A stretch of DNA of 64,000 nt. Origin: Marinobacter sp. CHS3-4. GTDB taxonomy: Bacteria > Pseudomonadota > Gammaproteobacteria > Pseudomonadales > Oleiphilaceae. The first letter of the stretch is position 1. The number at the start of each line of letters is the position of its first letter. This document shows positions 8,959 to 17,803 of this stretch, in pieces. The position numbers and the translations under genes are program-made. The notes beneath the pieces were generated by a model, which saw only the letters and a program-made list of their open reading frames with translations, searched no databases and had not been told where the DNA came from. Location: contig NZ_JASGBJ010000001.1 of NCBI RefSeq assembly GCF_030053415.1, positions 1,054,001-1,118,000 on the forward strand, read 5' to 3'.

Positions 8959-9972
8959 ATGAGCCAGAACATTGTGGTCTGCGCGCTCTATAAGTTCGCA
9001 GTGCTTAACGATTACCAATCCCTTCGTGAACCCCTTCTGAACCTGATGCTTGAGCAGGACGTGCACGGCACCTTGCTGCTTGCCCGCGAGGGCATTAACG
9101 GCACCATCGCCGGATCCCGCCAGGGCATCGATGCCGTGAAAGGCTGGCTGGCATCAGACAGCCGCTTTGAAGGCATCGACTATAAAGAATCCTTCGTGGA
9201 CATCCAGCCGTTCAAACGCACCAAGGTGAAGCTGAAGAAAGAAATCGTCACCATGGGCGTAGACGGTATTGATCCAAAGCGCATCGTCGGAACCTATGTC
9301 GAGCCAAAGGACTGGAACGAGCTGATTTCAGACCCCGAAGTCTTCGTGGTGGATACTCGCAACCAGTATGAGGTGGAAATCGGCTCCTTCGAAAATGCCC
9401 GGAATCCATCAACGGATACCTTCCGCGAATTCCCGGAATACGTGAAACAGAATATGGACCCGTCTCGTCACAAGAAGGTAGCCATGTTCTGTACCGGCGG
9501 AATCCGCTGCGAAAAGTCGACGGCCTATCTGAAAGAACAGGGCTTTGATGAGGTGTATCACCTCAAGGGTGGCATCCTGAAATACCTGGAGGACGTACCT
9601 GAGCAAGAGAGCCTTTGGCACGGAGAGTGCTTTGTCTTTGATGACCGGGTAACGGTGAATCACCGTCTGGAGCGGGGCGATTACGACCAGTGCCACGCCT
9701 GTCGGCGCCCGATCACTGAGCAGGACAAGCAGCGGCCGGAGTATGAGCAGGGTGTCAGCTGCCACCAGTGCATTGATTCACTGACCGAAGACCAGAAGGC
9801 CCGTTTTGCCGAACGTGAGCGCCAGATTCGCCTGGCGGAGCAACGCGGCGAAGTGCACGTCGGCGGAGAGGCCGCGCGCCTCATTGAGGAGCGCAAGGCC
9901 CGGAAACGGGCAGAGCAGGAACGTCAGGCCAGGCAGAGTGCTCGTGGAGAGCAAAGAAGCAGCGGGGCCTGA
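8959..9972 (+). CDS. trhO: tRNA uridine(34) hydroxylase TrhO (YceA family)
   Basis: A 337-residue rhodanese-domain protein. The N-terminal acylphosphatase-like part includes [16 protein letters not shown]. The rhodanese domain has catalytic Cys178 in [11 protein letters not shown]. The C-terminal zinc-ribbon-like part has paired cysteines (CHACRRP and CHQC), and the tail is highly charged. TrhO introduces the 5-hydroxyl of 5-hydroxyuridine at the wobble base of tRNA in an O2-dependent way (established for E. coli). I chose the ATG at 8959 because of AGGAGA at 8945; an upstream ATG at 8917 in frame would add residues foreign to the family. Confidence 0.92.
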   Translation: MSQNIVVCALYKFAVLNDYQSLREPLLNLMLEQDVHGTLLLAREGINGTIAGSRQGIDAVKGWLASDSRFEGIDYKESFVDIQPFKRTKVKLKKEIVTMGVDGIDPKRIVGTYVEPKDWNELISDPEVFVVDTRNQYEVEIGSFENARNPSTDTFREFPEYVKQNMDPSRHKKVAMFCTGGIRCEKSTAYLKEQGFDEVYHLKGGILKYLEDVPEQESLWHGECFVFDDRVTVNHRLERGDYDQCHACRRPITEQDKQRPEYEQGVSCHQCIDSLTEDQKARFAERERQIRLAEQRGEVHVGGEAARLIEERKARKRAEQERQARQSARGEQRSSGA

Positions 9973-10000
9973 GTATCGGTACACCGAACCGGGAGTGTTC

Positions 10001-10738
10001 ATGGATCTGAGAAAAGTCATGGGTGTTTGTCTTGGCCTGTTGATGCCATTGACGGTTCAAAGTCAGGAAGAGACGGACACCTGGCAAGGCGAGGCCGAAG
10101 TCGGCGCGCTGATCACCTCCGGCAATACGGAAGAAACCAACATCAAAAGCCGCTTCGCGGTAAAGCACGAAGTGGCCAAGTGGCGGAATAACGCCGAAAT
10201 CAGAACCAATTATTCGGAAACAGCTGATAACACCACGGCCGAAAAATACCGGTTGGTGTCGGAATCTGACTACAAGTTTTCCGAGCGGCAGTTCTGGTTT
10301 GTGCGGGGGTTTTACGAAGACGATCGTTTTTCGGGTTACGAGTTTCGGTCCTCATTGACCACCGGTTACGGTAACCGGGTCTGGTCCGAAGGCAAACGCT
10401 CCTTCCTGGATATCACCCTGGGCGCCGGTTATCGACTGGATAAACTGGAGGTCCCGAACAGCGAAGGTACCAAGGACGAGGACGATCTGATTGGCCGTCT
10501 GGCGGCCCAGTATGATCAGGCGATGTCAGAAACGGCGTTGTTCCGCCAGCAGGTGAGTGCGGAACGAGGCTTCGATACCGACAGCACGTTGATTGAATCG
10601 GAGACGTCCCTGCAGGCAAACATTGTGGGTAGTCTCTCGATGAAGGCGGCCTACCGGGTGCAGTACTTTTCGGAACCGCCGGCTGAGGCAGAGAAAACGG
10701 ATACCGAGCTGTCTGTATCGCTGCTCTACGGTTTCTGA
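10001..10738 (+). CDS. DUF481 outer-membrane beta-barrel protein (YdiY-like)
   Basis: A 245-residue protein with a signal peptide (residues ~1-21, cleaving near VQSQ-EE) followed by amphipathic beta strands. It has the DUF481 hallmark EAEVGALITSGNTEETNI at the start of the mature part and ends in an aromatic residue (LLYGF), as outer-membrane barrels do for BAM recognition. This is the salt-induced outer-membrane/YdiY family, whose function is not settled. I chose the ATG at 10001 for its GGGAG site; longer readings overlap trhO in another frame. Confidence 0.88.
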   Translation: MDLRKVMGVCLGLLMPLTVQSQEETDTWQGEAEVGALITSGNTEETNIKSRFAVKHEVAKWRNNAEIRTNYSETADNTTAEKYRLVSESDYKFSERQFWFVRGFYEDDRFSGYEFRSSLTTGYGNRVWSEGKRSFLDITLGAGYRLDKLEVPNSEGTKDEDDLIGRLAAQYDQAMSETALFRQQVSAERGFDTDSTLIESETSLQANIVGSLSMKAAYRVQYFSEPPAEAEKTDTELSVSLLYGF

Positions 10739-10743
10739 TGTCG

Positions 10744-10762
10744 CCGGGCTGTCAAACCCGGT
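10744..10762. terminator. Hairpin between converging genes
   Basis: CCGGG and CCCGG arms surround an 8-base loop, just after the DUF481 stop and overlapping the end of the convergent YbgA-like gene. There is no T-run on either side, so it would be a weak or protein-aided terminator. Confidence 0.35.
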
Positions 10763-11714
10763 TACGCAAGCCCAGCTCGTCGGGATAGGGGCTCAGGTAT
10801 TTCTGGCTGGCCAGGTAATCCACAGGCTCCCTACGTTGGGCCATTCGCAACAGCGTCATGGGGACAACCAGCGGTACCTCACCCCGATGATAGGCTTCGA
10901 TCTGCTCGGTCAGCACCTTGCGCTCTTCCTGTTCCAGGGATTCTCTCAGAAAGCCCATCAGGTGCTGCATGGCGTTCACGTGTGAACCGCGGCTGACCCG
11001 CTTGGTCATGGCTTCCATGAACTGCTCCAGATACTGACTGGCGATGGCCTCTAACGTTTGCGATTTCAGATCGCCCAACAGGGGGCCGAGCTTGCGGTAA
11101 ATGGCTTCGTTGTGAGCCAGAATCTGGAATTTATGGCGGGTGTGGAAATCGATCAGGGCCTTGGGCGACAGATTCTCACCGGCCACGTTCTGCATCCAGT
11201 CGTCATACGCGTACACCCGCTCGATGAAATTCTCGCGCAATTGGTCGTCGTTCAGGCGTCCTTCTTCTTCAACGGGCATCAGCGGATAGTGTTTCATCAG
11301 TGCTTCGGCGAACATTCCCTGGCCGTCACGCCGGACCACCCTGCCTTCTTCGTTATGCACTTTGATGCGCGCCATTCCGCAACTGGGCGATTTCGCCATC
11401 AGGATATACCCGCGCAGGTTCGCCAGTGAGGGCATTACGTCGTCGATGAAGCCCTGCATCGCCTCGGTGTGATCGCCGGTGCCTTTGGTTTCGATCAGTC
11501 GCATACCATCCGCATGCTCCCGCAGATGGATGGCTGGGCGTGGCACACCCAGGCCGGCTTCCAGTTCTGGACAGATCGAGCGAAACTCAAAATGCTTCGA
11601 CAGCAGGTCAGTGCAAAAACGAGAACGTTTGTGGCCGCCATCGTGGCGAACTTCTTTGCCCAGCAGGCAGGTGCTGATTCCAACAGGTATGCCCGGCACT
11701 GTCTTTCTCCGCAT
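10752..11714 (-). CDS. YbgA-like protein, DUF523 plus DUF1722
   Basis: A 320-residue fusion. The N-terminal DUF523 half (about residues 8-150) has conserved cysteines in GISTCLLGKEVRHDGG, SICPELEAGLG and SPSCGMA. The C-terminal DUF1722 half (YbgA, about 190-310) is helical, with LIDFHTRHKFQILAHNEA. Such fusions occur widely, often near photolyase genes, but the function is unproven; the cysteines could bind metal or a sulfur group. The ATG at 11714 lacks a clear ribosome site. A GTG at 11699 preceded by GGAG is a plausible alternative that removes five residues. Confidence 0.85.
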   Translation of the reverse strand: MRRKTVPGIPVGISTCLLGKEVRHDGGHKRSRFCTDLLSKHFEFRSICPELEAGLGVPRPAIHLREHADGMRLIETKGTGDHTEAMQGFIDDVMPSLANLRGYILMAKSPSCGMARIKVHNEEGRVVRRDGQGMFAEALMKHYPLMPVEEEGRLNDDQLRENFIERVYAYDDWMQNVAGENLSPKALIDFHTRHKFQILAHNEAIYRKLGPLLGDLKSQTLEAIASQYLEQFMEAMTKRVSRGSHVNAMQHLMGFLRESLEQEERKVLTEQIEAYHRGEVPLVVPMTLLRMAQRREPVDYLASQKYLSPYPDELGLRNRV

Positions 11715-11769
11715 TGAACGTCAGTGAAGTGGATCCGACTATAAAATACGTCCTAGCGGCCATTACCGA

Positions 11770-13995
11770 TCAGGTCTTTCTTTCAGATGCCGCTCTCGCC
11801 AGCGTAAAAGCGTAGATTTCTCGAACGTCCCCGGCAAACTTCTCAACTGAGTAATCCGCTGCAAAGCTCAGGGCGTTGCTCGCCAGCCTCTGGCGCAGAC
11901 TATCGTCTTCCAGCAATTGCTGAACCCGGTCGCACCATTGATCCTGTTTTTCCGGCGTTTTAAAACCATTGAAGTCCTGTCGGACCACATCGTCAATACC
12001 GCTGGAACGCACGGCAACCACGGGCAGGCCTGCGGCCATGGCCTCAAGAATAACCATGCCCTGGGTTTCGGATTTTGAGGCAAACAGGAAAGCATCTCCC
12101 AGGTGATACCAGGTGGCCATGTCCTCCGGTGGCACCGAGCCCACCAGCGTGAAATGATTCCCAAGGTCCAACTCATCGATGCGGTTTTGCAGTCTTTCGT
12201 GTTGATGGCCGTCACCGATCATCAGGAACCGGAAGGGGCGATCGGTACGCTTGCGGAGCGCATCAATGGCATCGATCATGAAGTCGATGTTTTTCTCATT
12301 CGACAGCCGCGACACGCTGACAAACACGGTTTCATCGGTCAGCTTCAGGGAGGCCCGCAGTGTCTCGATCTCGTCGTCAGAGACCTCCTGAAAGCGCTGA
12401 TATTCGATGCCGGTTGGCTGAACAAACGTGGTGGACTTCACGCCAATCATGCGCAGGTATTCTTCGGTGGAATAGGTGGGCACGATCACCGCGTCACACT
12501 TGTTGGCGAACCGCCTGATCAACTCATGAGAGATCAGGTTCCGGAACAGGCTGCCCGGCAGCGGCACAAAATGCGCGTAGTGCTCCAGCCGGGTGTGGTA
12601 GGTGTAAATCACCGGCACTTTCAGCCAGCGGCCAATGAAAAGCCCCAGAGAGCCAAGCCAGAACGGGTGGTGCAGATGGATGACATCGGGCTGGAATATC
12701 TTTACGCGGGTCCGGATACGTTTCAGAAAGATATTGGCCAGGCGAAATTCCCGCTTTTCACCCATTGCCAGCAACGACGGTACTCTCAGCACGTTGTCTT
12801 CGTTTTTGGGTTGGTCCCGGTACCGCGGTGCGATAATCATCACCGAATCCTGCACGGCTTTCAGGCCCCGCCGAAGCCGTTCGATGGAAATCGGGACGCC
12901 GCCAATAAACGGCAGGTAGTTATTGGTAAACATGGCTATCCGCAGAGGGCGATTCAGCCAGGGCGTTGGATCCAGGTCGTAGTTCGGGTAGTAGTCCTTT
13001 TCAATGAAGACTGCGGTGTAAAGCTTGGTAGCAAGCAGGGCGAACACCGCCACCAGCAGTAAGAAATTCACATAGCCTACGTAGAACAGCGAGTAAATCA
13101 GGAACCACAGTGATTCCAGCGTGCTCAGTATTGCGTTGGGTCTTGCCGGAATGCGCTCCAGCGAATAGCTGACTGTGCCGTCGTCGGCGACATCCACCCT
13201 CACGTAGTGGTAGAAGCTGGTGTCGTCGTTCAGCACCAGGCCGCCCGCGCCGCCGGTGGTGATGTAGCGGGTATCGTCGAACTGCTGATTGGAGTACAGC
13301 GACAGGTTGGCAGAGAACACAGCCTGTATGTCGTGTTCGCTGGCCAGCGCCAGCAGGGCATTGCGAAACGCGAGGGGTTGAAGGTAATCGTCGGTCTGCT
13401 CCAGTGGCGCGTCTTCTGTTGGATGCAACAGCGGGTGGCCAGTGAACAGGAACGTGGGGCGCTCGTCCTGTTCGTTCAGCAGGTCTTTCAGCCAGCGAAT
13501 TTGCCATTGCCAGGGCGTTTTGCCGGTACTGTCCAGGAATATCAGCCGGGCCTGGTCGGTGTAGACGCTGTAGAAGTGCGGGCCAAAATGCTCATAGAAG
13601 CGAAAGCTGCCGAAGTTCTCGTATTCGTTCTCGCCGAAGGTCAGCAGGTAGGGAATCTGCAAATTGCCCAGGGTGCCCTGAATGGCGCGATATTTGTCTT
13701 CTCCACCACCACTGACGGCATTCCCCGCCGAGACCATAAAGTCCAGATCCGAGGCATTGAGTTTGGGGACCAGTTGTTCTTCGAACACCCCGACCGAGTT
13801 GTTGATGTTGCCGACCACCGCAAAACTGAAACCGTCACCGCCAGACAGCTTGCTCTCGATGCGGTCAACCTGCTCGGCATGAATCGCCTGGAAGTCCGGC
13901 TGGAAAAAGTTCAGGTAAACCTTGTAGCCAATCAGCAACAGTATGATGGCCAGGTTGCCGTAGAACAGGAGTTTCAGGGAAGACGATTGCTTCAT
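11770..13995 (-). CDS. GT4 glycosyltransferase with an N-terminal phosphoesterase-like domain
   Basis: A 741-residue protein: an N-terminal TM anchor (~8-28), a calcineurin-like fold (~55-265), another TM segment (~300-325), and a GT4-type glycosyltransferase (~345-735). The last includes FTNNYLPFIGG, VPVIYTYHTRLEHY and the SETQGMVILEAMAAG donor-site motif. The closest known type is the diacylglycerol glucosyl- or mannosyltransferases of membrane lipid synthesis. In the phosphoesterase part the usual D-x-H, G-D and G-N-H-E ligand motifs read GNIN, AGN and GENE, so it is probably not catalytic. The start overlaps the upstream flippase-like gene at ATGA, giving an operon with GntR. The acceptor is unknown. 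Confidence 0.85.
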   Translation of the reverse strand: MKQSSSLKLLFYGNLAIILLLIGYKVYLNFFQPDFQAIHAEQVDRIESKLSGGDGFSFAVVGNINNSVGVFEEQLVPKLNASDLDFMVSAGNAVSGGGEDKYRAIQGTLGNLQIPYLLTFGENEYENFGSFRFYEHFGPHFYSVYTDQARLIFLDSTGKTPWQWQIRWLKDLLNEQDERPTFLFTGHPLLHPTEDAPLEQTDDYLQPLAFRNALLALASEHDIQAVFSANLSLYSNQQFDDTRYITTGGAGGLVLNDDTSFYHYVRVDVADDGTVSYSLERIPARPNAILSTLESLWFLIYSLFYVGYVNFLLLVAVFALLATKLYTAVFIEKDYYPNYDLDPTPWLNRPLRIAMFTNNYLPFIGGVPISIERLRRGLKAVQDSVMIIAPRYRDQPKNEDNVLRVPSLLAMGEKREFRLANIFLKRIRTRVKIFQPDVIHLHHPFWLGSLGLFIGRWLKVPVIYTYHTRLEHYAHFVPLPGSLFRNLISHELIRRFANKCDAVIVPTYSTEEYLRMIGVKSTTFVQPTGIEYQRFQEVSDDEIETLRASLKLTDETVFVSVSRLSNEKNIDFMIDAIDALRKRTDRPFRFLMIGDGHQHERLQNRIDELDLGNHFTLVGSVPPEDMATWYHLGDAFLFASKSETQGMVILEAMAAGLPVVAVRSSGIDDVVRQDFNGFKTPEKQDQWCDRVQQLLEDDSLRQRLASNALSFAADYSVEKFAGDVREIYAFTLARAASERKT

Positions 13996-15056
13996 TGTGA
14001 TTCCTTTCGGTTTCCAAGCAGCTCCCTCTGCAGAAGCACCAGCCCTATCAGCATGCCAAGGTAAATGGTGATGAAGCGCCAGGCAACCGTCACCAGGATC
14101 AGATGATTGGCGGTGAGGATGTCGCTGAAAAAGCTTCCGAACACCCCTTCAGAAATACCCGAAGCCCCGGGCGTGGGTGAGAAATACATAATAAAGGTGG
14201 TCACCACCAGCAGGCCGACGCTGATCAGGTAATCAAACTGGTAATCCAGTGCCCAGATCAGCAGGGCGGGGAAGCTGAACAAACTCATTAGGAACACAAA
14301 GGTAAACAGGATCGACAGGCCGACGTAGAGTCTCGGGCCTTTCAGGTAATCCCCAAAACTAACGGAAAACCGCAGCATTTCGCGCCGGGCCTTGAACTGC
14401 CAGCGGCGATGGCGGGCATCGCTCAGTAAATGCAGACGACGGAACAACCGCAGCAGCCTGGCCAACGGGCCGATCAGCCAGCGGGTTCGAAACAGAACAA
14501 TGAGGAAGAACCCCAGGTAGAGCAGGATCAGTACCGCCAATACCGGCCCCAGATTACCCCCAAGCGATTCGCCCTTGAATGCATCCAGAGTCAGCAGGAA
14601 CACCGGTGTCAGTGAGAAAATAAAGATCACCGCCAGTATTGTTCGAATGGTGGTGGCAGCCGTGGCACGGCCCAGTGGGACGCCATGATTGTGCAGATAC
14701 CAGACCTGGGCAAACCCGCCGCCGGTGGCCATGGGCGTCACGTTGGAGAAAAACAGATTGATGAATACCAGTCGCGCCATCACCCGCAACGGCACTTTGT
14801 GATCCAGGGCCCGGAGCGTGAAATAGAGCCGTAGTCCATCGGCGCAAAAATACACCAGCAACAGCCCGACAATGGCCAGCAAAACGGCAGGGTCCAGCAA
14901 GCGGTCATCAAAGCTGACGCTGCGCCCGGCGAACTGGTCATAAACCGCATAAAGCCCCGCCGCGGTCATCGCGACGAAAATCAGCGCAAACAGGGCCAGT
15001 CGTTTGCCCGAAGCTCTCTTTCGATAGTCGTCCTGGTCGCTGTCGGGCGCGGTCAT
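13992..15056 (-). CDS. Flippase-like membrane protein (LPG synthase TM-region / UPF0104 family)
   Basis: A 354-residue polytopic protein with about eight hydrophobic helices. It shows the family landmarks FINLFFSNVTPMATGGGFAQ and SPTPGASGISEGVFG, which occur in lysylphosphatidylglycerol synthase transmembrane regions and in AglD/MprF-type flippases. There is no aminoacyl-transferase domain. It sits between a lipid-type glycosyltransferase and a GntR regulator, with four-base overlaps at both ends. It therefore probably moves or helps assemble a glycolipid made by the neighbour. The family is clear; the substrate is inference. Confidence 0.84.
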   Translation of the reverse strand: MTAPDSDQDDYRKRASGKRLALFALIFVAMTAAGLYAVYDQFAGRSVSFDDRLLDPAVLLAIVGLLLVYFCADGLRLYFTLRALDHKVPLRVMARLVFINLFFSNVTPMATGGGFAQVWYLHNHGVPLGRATAATTIRTILAVIFIFSLTPVFLLTLDAFKGESLGGNLGPVLAVLILLYLGFFLIVLFRTRWLIGPLARLLRLFRRLHLLSDARHRRWQFKARREMLRFSVSFGDYLKGPRLYVGLSILFTFVFLMSLFSFPALLIWALDYQFDYLISVGLLVVTTFIMYFSPTPGASGISEGVFGSFFSDILTANHLILVTVAWRFITIYLGMLIGLVLLQRELLGNRKESQ

Positions 15057-15715
15057 GAGCCGGCCAGTGCTTGTTGAATCAACGTTTTCTGGTGGTTGGC
15101 AAAGCCGGTGATCAGCTCTTCAGCCTCGTCGGCATCTCGCGAAAGAATGGCCTGGGTCAGGCGGGTGAAGAAGCTTGCGGTGCGGTCCAGGTCCTGACGG
15201 TAACGATCCGACCCCAGATAGTAGGCGCGGCTGACGGCAGGTTTAAAGTTACTGAGTGCTTCGGTCAGATAGGGGTTGCCCACCACCGCGCAGCAAACGT
15301 CCATGACACCAAAGCTGCTTTCGACCACCGCCGTGATGTTGGACTGGCGATTGTGCATCTGTTCGGTCACCTGCTGAACGGCGTCCAGCATCGCCGGCTT
15401 GTCTTCCTCGCTCCAACGCTCACACAGACGACGGGCCAGCATCATCAACAGGTGCATATACACATCGTAAAGCTCAGAGGCGTGAACGGCATCCAACCGG
15501 GTGGTCATCGCTCCCTTGCGGGGAATGATGTCAATCAGATGCCAGCGCTCCAGAGTATAGAGCGCTTCCTTCACAGAGGCCCGGCTTACCTGGAGCTCGT
15601 TGGCTGTGGTGGCCTCGTGCAGCCGCTCTCCGGGCTTGATCTGGCCGGTCATGATGCGCTCAGCCAGGTAATTGGCGATTTGTTCGGCCAGGGTGTTAGG
15701 GACCTGAAAATCCAT
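15053..15715 (-). CDS. GntR/FadR-family transcription regulator next to alkB
   Basis: A 220-residue regulator. A winged helix-turn-helix lies at about residues 8-70 (LAEQIANYLAERIMTGQIKP, then a helix-turn-helix with ANELQVSRASVKEALYTLE). An FCD-type helical ligand domain follows (ELYDVYMHLLMMLARRLCER and later). The ATG at 15715 gives the usual family length; an upstream ATG at 15835 would add 40 atypical residues. It is divergent from alkB and co-directional with the flippase and glycosyltransferase genes. GntR regulators beside alkB2-type genes are known in Alcanivorax. It probably binds the palindrome at 15864. Confidence 0.88.
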   Translation of the reverse strand: MDFQVPNTLAEQIANYLAERIMTGQIKPGERLHEATTANELQVSRASVKEALYTLERWHLIDIIPRKGAMTTRLDAVHASELYDVYMHLLMMLARRLCERWSEEDKPAMLDAVQQVTEQMHNRQSNITAVVESSFGVMDVCCAVVGNPYLTEALSNFKPAVSRAYYLGSDRYRQDLDRTASFFTRLTQAILSRDADEAEELITGFANHQKTLIQQALAGS

Positions 15716-15851
15716 AGAGGGTCTCGGATCTGTCTCAAAAGAGCAGTCTACCACAGCTCCAACAGATTGATTTATTGGTGTTTGAGCGGATTTCCGGCGT
15801 TGGTCCAGCTGCCTCGATTGTAAAAGTGTGATCAAAATTCCACCTTTTTTA

Positions 15852-15880
15852 TTGACGACTGCAATATTGTCCTACAATAT
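15852..15880 (+). promoter_or_regulatory. alkB promoter overlapped by a perfect GntR-type palindrome
   Basis: A 17-bp perfect inverted repeat, ATATTGT-CCT-ACAATAT, spans 15864-15880. Its TTGT-N3-ACAA core has the spacing of FadR/GntR operators (FadR: TGGT-N3-ACCA). A -35-like TTGACG at 15852-15857 and a -10-like TACAAT or CAATAT inside the right arm put the palindrome on top of the promoter, as expected for repression. The sequence match is direct; binding by the neighbouring GntR protein is inferred. Confidence 0.7.
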
Positions 15881-15922
15881 ATCAATCATCAACAAACAAA
15901 ACATGGGAAAGAGGGAAGCAAC

Positions 15923-17059
15923 GTGAGTTCAAAACTGATGACCCTGAATACCGAATCAACGCGCCGGCGTATCTTGCTGACGCTGAAAAAATACAGCTAT
16001 CTGATCGCGGTAGTGCCGCTGTTTCTGCCCCTGTTGATGCTGGAAGCGGGTAAAGCGACGGGTTGGCTGAACCTGTTTGCCTGGGGCGTGCCGATTTTTG
16101 TTTACGGCATCATTCCGGTGCTTGATCTGATTCTGGGAAAAGACGCGCTGAACCCGGATGAAGAAGTAGACACCCCCAGAATGAACTCTGAGCTGTTCTA
16201 CAAAATCATCACGGTAGGTTGGGTGCCGGCGTTTGCCGTCATGCTGGTGTGGAGCATGTTTGTACTGGCGAACGAGCCTTTCTCATTGATCGGTAGCGTG
16301 GGCTGGGTAGTGTCCATTGGCATCATTGGTGGCCTGGCCATCAACGTGGCGCATGAGATGATCCACAAGGACGGCAAATTTGAGCCCATGGCCGGCGGAT
16401 TTTTGCTGTCGCTGGTTTCCTATGCTGGTTTCAAGGTGGAGCACCTGCGCGGCCACCATGTGCATGTGTCGACGCCGGAAGACGCTTCTTCTTCGCGTTA
16501 TAACCAGTCCCTTTACAATTTCCTGCCTCAGGCCTGGGCGCGCAATTTTATGAATGCCTGGCGCCTGGAAGCTCAGCGTCTTCATAAAAAAGGTCTGAGT
16601 GCCTTCCACTGGCGCAACGAACTGATCTGGTGGTACAGCCTGTCTGCGCTGGCGCTGATCGGCTTCACCGTCGCCTTTGGCTGGCTGGGTGCGGTGTTCT
16701 TCCTGGGGCAGAGCTTCATCGCGCTTAACATGCTGGAAGTGGTCAACTATCTGGAACACTACGGCCTGCACCGTCGCAAACTGGAAAACGGACGTTACGA
16801 GCGCACCGGCCCGGAACACAGCTGGAACTCCAACTACTTCCTGACCAATGTGTTCCTGTTCCACCTGCAGCGCCACAGCGACCATCACGCCTGGGCCAAG
16901 CGACGCTACCAGGTGCTGCGCCACCACGAAATCGCACCGCAATTGCCTGCTGGCTACGCGACCATGTTCCTGTTGGCCTTCTTTCCGCCCCTCTGGAAAA
17001 AAGTCATGAACCCGCGCGTTGAGGCTTATTACGAAGGGGAGAGCCATCAGCTTGGATAA
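15923..17059 (+). CDS. alkB: Alkane 1-monooxygenase AlkB
   Basis: A 378-residue integral-membrane di-iron hydroxylase with six hydrophobic segments. It has the conserved histidine boxes HEMIH (144-148), EHLRGHHVHVSTPED (H174/178/179/181), LQRHSDHH late in the protein, and the alkane-hydroxylase signature NYLEHYGL. It hydroxylates the terminal methyl group of medium-chain alkanes in the inner membrane using electrons from rubredoxin. No rubredoxin or rubredoxin reductase gene is nearby, so those partners must be encoded elsewhere. The start is a GTG with GAGGGAAG upstream. The promoter carries a GntR palindrome. The 3' end is the first copy of a 19-bp tandem repeat. Confidence 0.93.
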   Translation: MSSKLMTLNTESTRRRILLTLKKYSYLIAVVPLFLPLLMLEAGKATGWLNLFAWGVPIFVYGIIPVLDLILGKDALNPDEEVDTPRMNSELFYKIITVGWVPAFAVMLVWSMFVLANEPFSLIGSVGWVVSIGIIGGLAINVAHEMIHKDGKFEPMAGGFLLSLVSYAGFKVEHLRGHHVHVSTPEDASSSRYNQSLYNFLPQAWARNFMNAWRLEAQRLHKKGLSAFHWRNELIWWYSLSALALIGFTVAFGWLGAVFFLGQSFIALNMLEVVNYLEHYGLHRRKLENGRYERTGPEHSWNSNYFLTNVFLFHLQRHSDHHAWAKRRYQVLRHHEIAPQLPAGYATMFLLAFFPPLWKKVMNPRVEAYYEGESHQLG

Positions 17060-17116
17060 GAATCATCAGCTTGGATAAGAGCCCTCAGCTTAGATAAGAG
17101 CCCTCAGCTGGGGTAA
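17041..17116 (+). repeat. Four tandem 19-bp repeats over the alkB stop codon
   Basis: Four head-to-tail copies at 17041, 17060, 17079 and 17098 follow the pattern GAGCC(A/C)TCAGCTTGGATAA. The first copy encodes the last residues and stop of AlkB. Copies differ at one to four positions, and the last has CTGGGGTAA. The unit is not a multiple of three, but each copy ends in TAA. It probably arose by slippage or local duplication of the gene end. Confidence 0.85.
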
Positions 17117-17132
17117 AAGCCAGTCACTTCCG

Positions 17133-17167
17133 GCCTCGCAGGTTTGTCTCTGACTGCGGGGCTTTTT
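17133..17167 (+). terminator. Rho-independent terminator after alkB
   Basis: Nine-base arms GCCTCGCAG and CTGCGGGGC (one wobble pair) enclose a 12-base loop and are followed by TTTTT. It lies about 75 bases past the alkB stop and should end the alkB transcript. Confidence 0.85.
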
Positions 17168-17254
17168 CGTGCCCGTCCCCTCCTCCCTTGAAATTTGCCT
17201 TTATTGCACGCAGGTATATTCTTTGAACACTCCAACCAAACAGGGAGCTTTTCC

Positions 17255-17803
17255 ATGCCCAAGCACTTCGAGCAAGCCCCCGGCCTATTTGAAGCGCCGG
17301 TTCCGGAAACCGAAGGCTATGTCTTTAACCAGACCATGATGCGCATCAAAGACCCAGAGCGCTCCATGGATTTTTACACCCGCGTGATGGGCATGCGCCT
17401 GGTCAGAAAGCTCGACTTCCCGGAAATGAAGTTCACCCTGTACTTTATGGCTTATCTGGATGATCGCCAGGCCAATACGGTTCCGTCAGATGACGCCCAC
17501 CGCACCACCTTCACCTTCGCTCGTGAAGCCATGCTGGAACTCACGCACAACTGGGGAACGGAAGACGACGCGGATTTCAGCTACCACAATGGCAATGACC
17601 AGCCCCAGGGTTTCGGCCACATCGGTGTGGCAGTGCCTGACGTTTATGCGGCCTGTGAACGGTTCGAAGAGATGGGCGTGGACTTCGTGAAAAAGCCGGA
17701 CGACGGCAAGATGAAAGGCCTGGCCTTTATCAAAGACCCGGACGGCTACTGGATCGAAATCCTGCAGCCGAACATGCTGGAAAAGCAGCGTAAAGACGAC
17801 TAA
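17255..17803 (+). CDS. gloA: Lactoylglutathione lyase (glyoxalase I)
   Basis: A 182-residue vicinal-oxygen-chelate protein of the eukaryote-like, zinc-type glyoxalase I length. It has [20 protein letters not shown] at the start of the first beta-alpha-beta unit, an [10 protein letters not shown] metal-ligand strand, [11 protein letters not shown], and [14 protein letters not shown] at the end of the second unit. It isomerises the methylglyoxal-glutathione hemithioacetal to S-lactoylglutathione in the cytoplasm. The ATG at 17255 follows GGGAGC; an in-frame ATG at 17195 is rejected for lack of a site. Its stop overlaps the convergent CobW-type gene by four bases. Confidence 0.93.
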   Translation: MPKHFEQAPGLFEAPVPETEGYVFNQTMMRIKDPERSMDFYTRVMGMRLVRKLDFPEMKFTLYFMAYLDDRQANTVPSDDAHRTTFTFAREAMLELTHNWGTEDDADFSYHNGNDQPQGFGHIGVAVPDVYAACERFEEMGVDFVKKPDDGKMKGLAFIKDPDGYWIEILQPNMLEKQRKDD

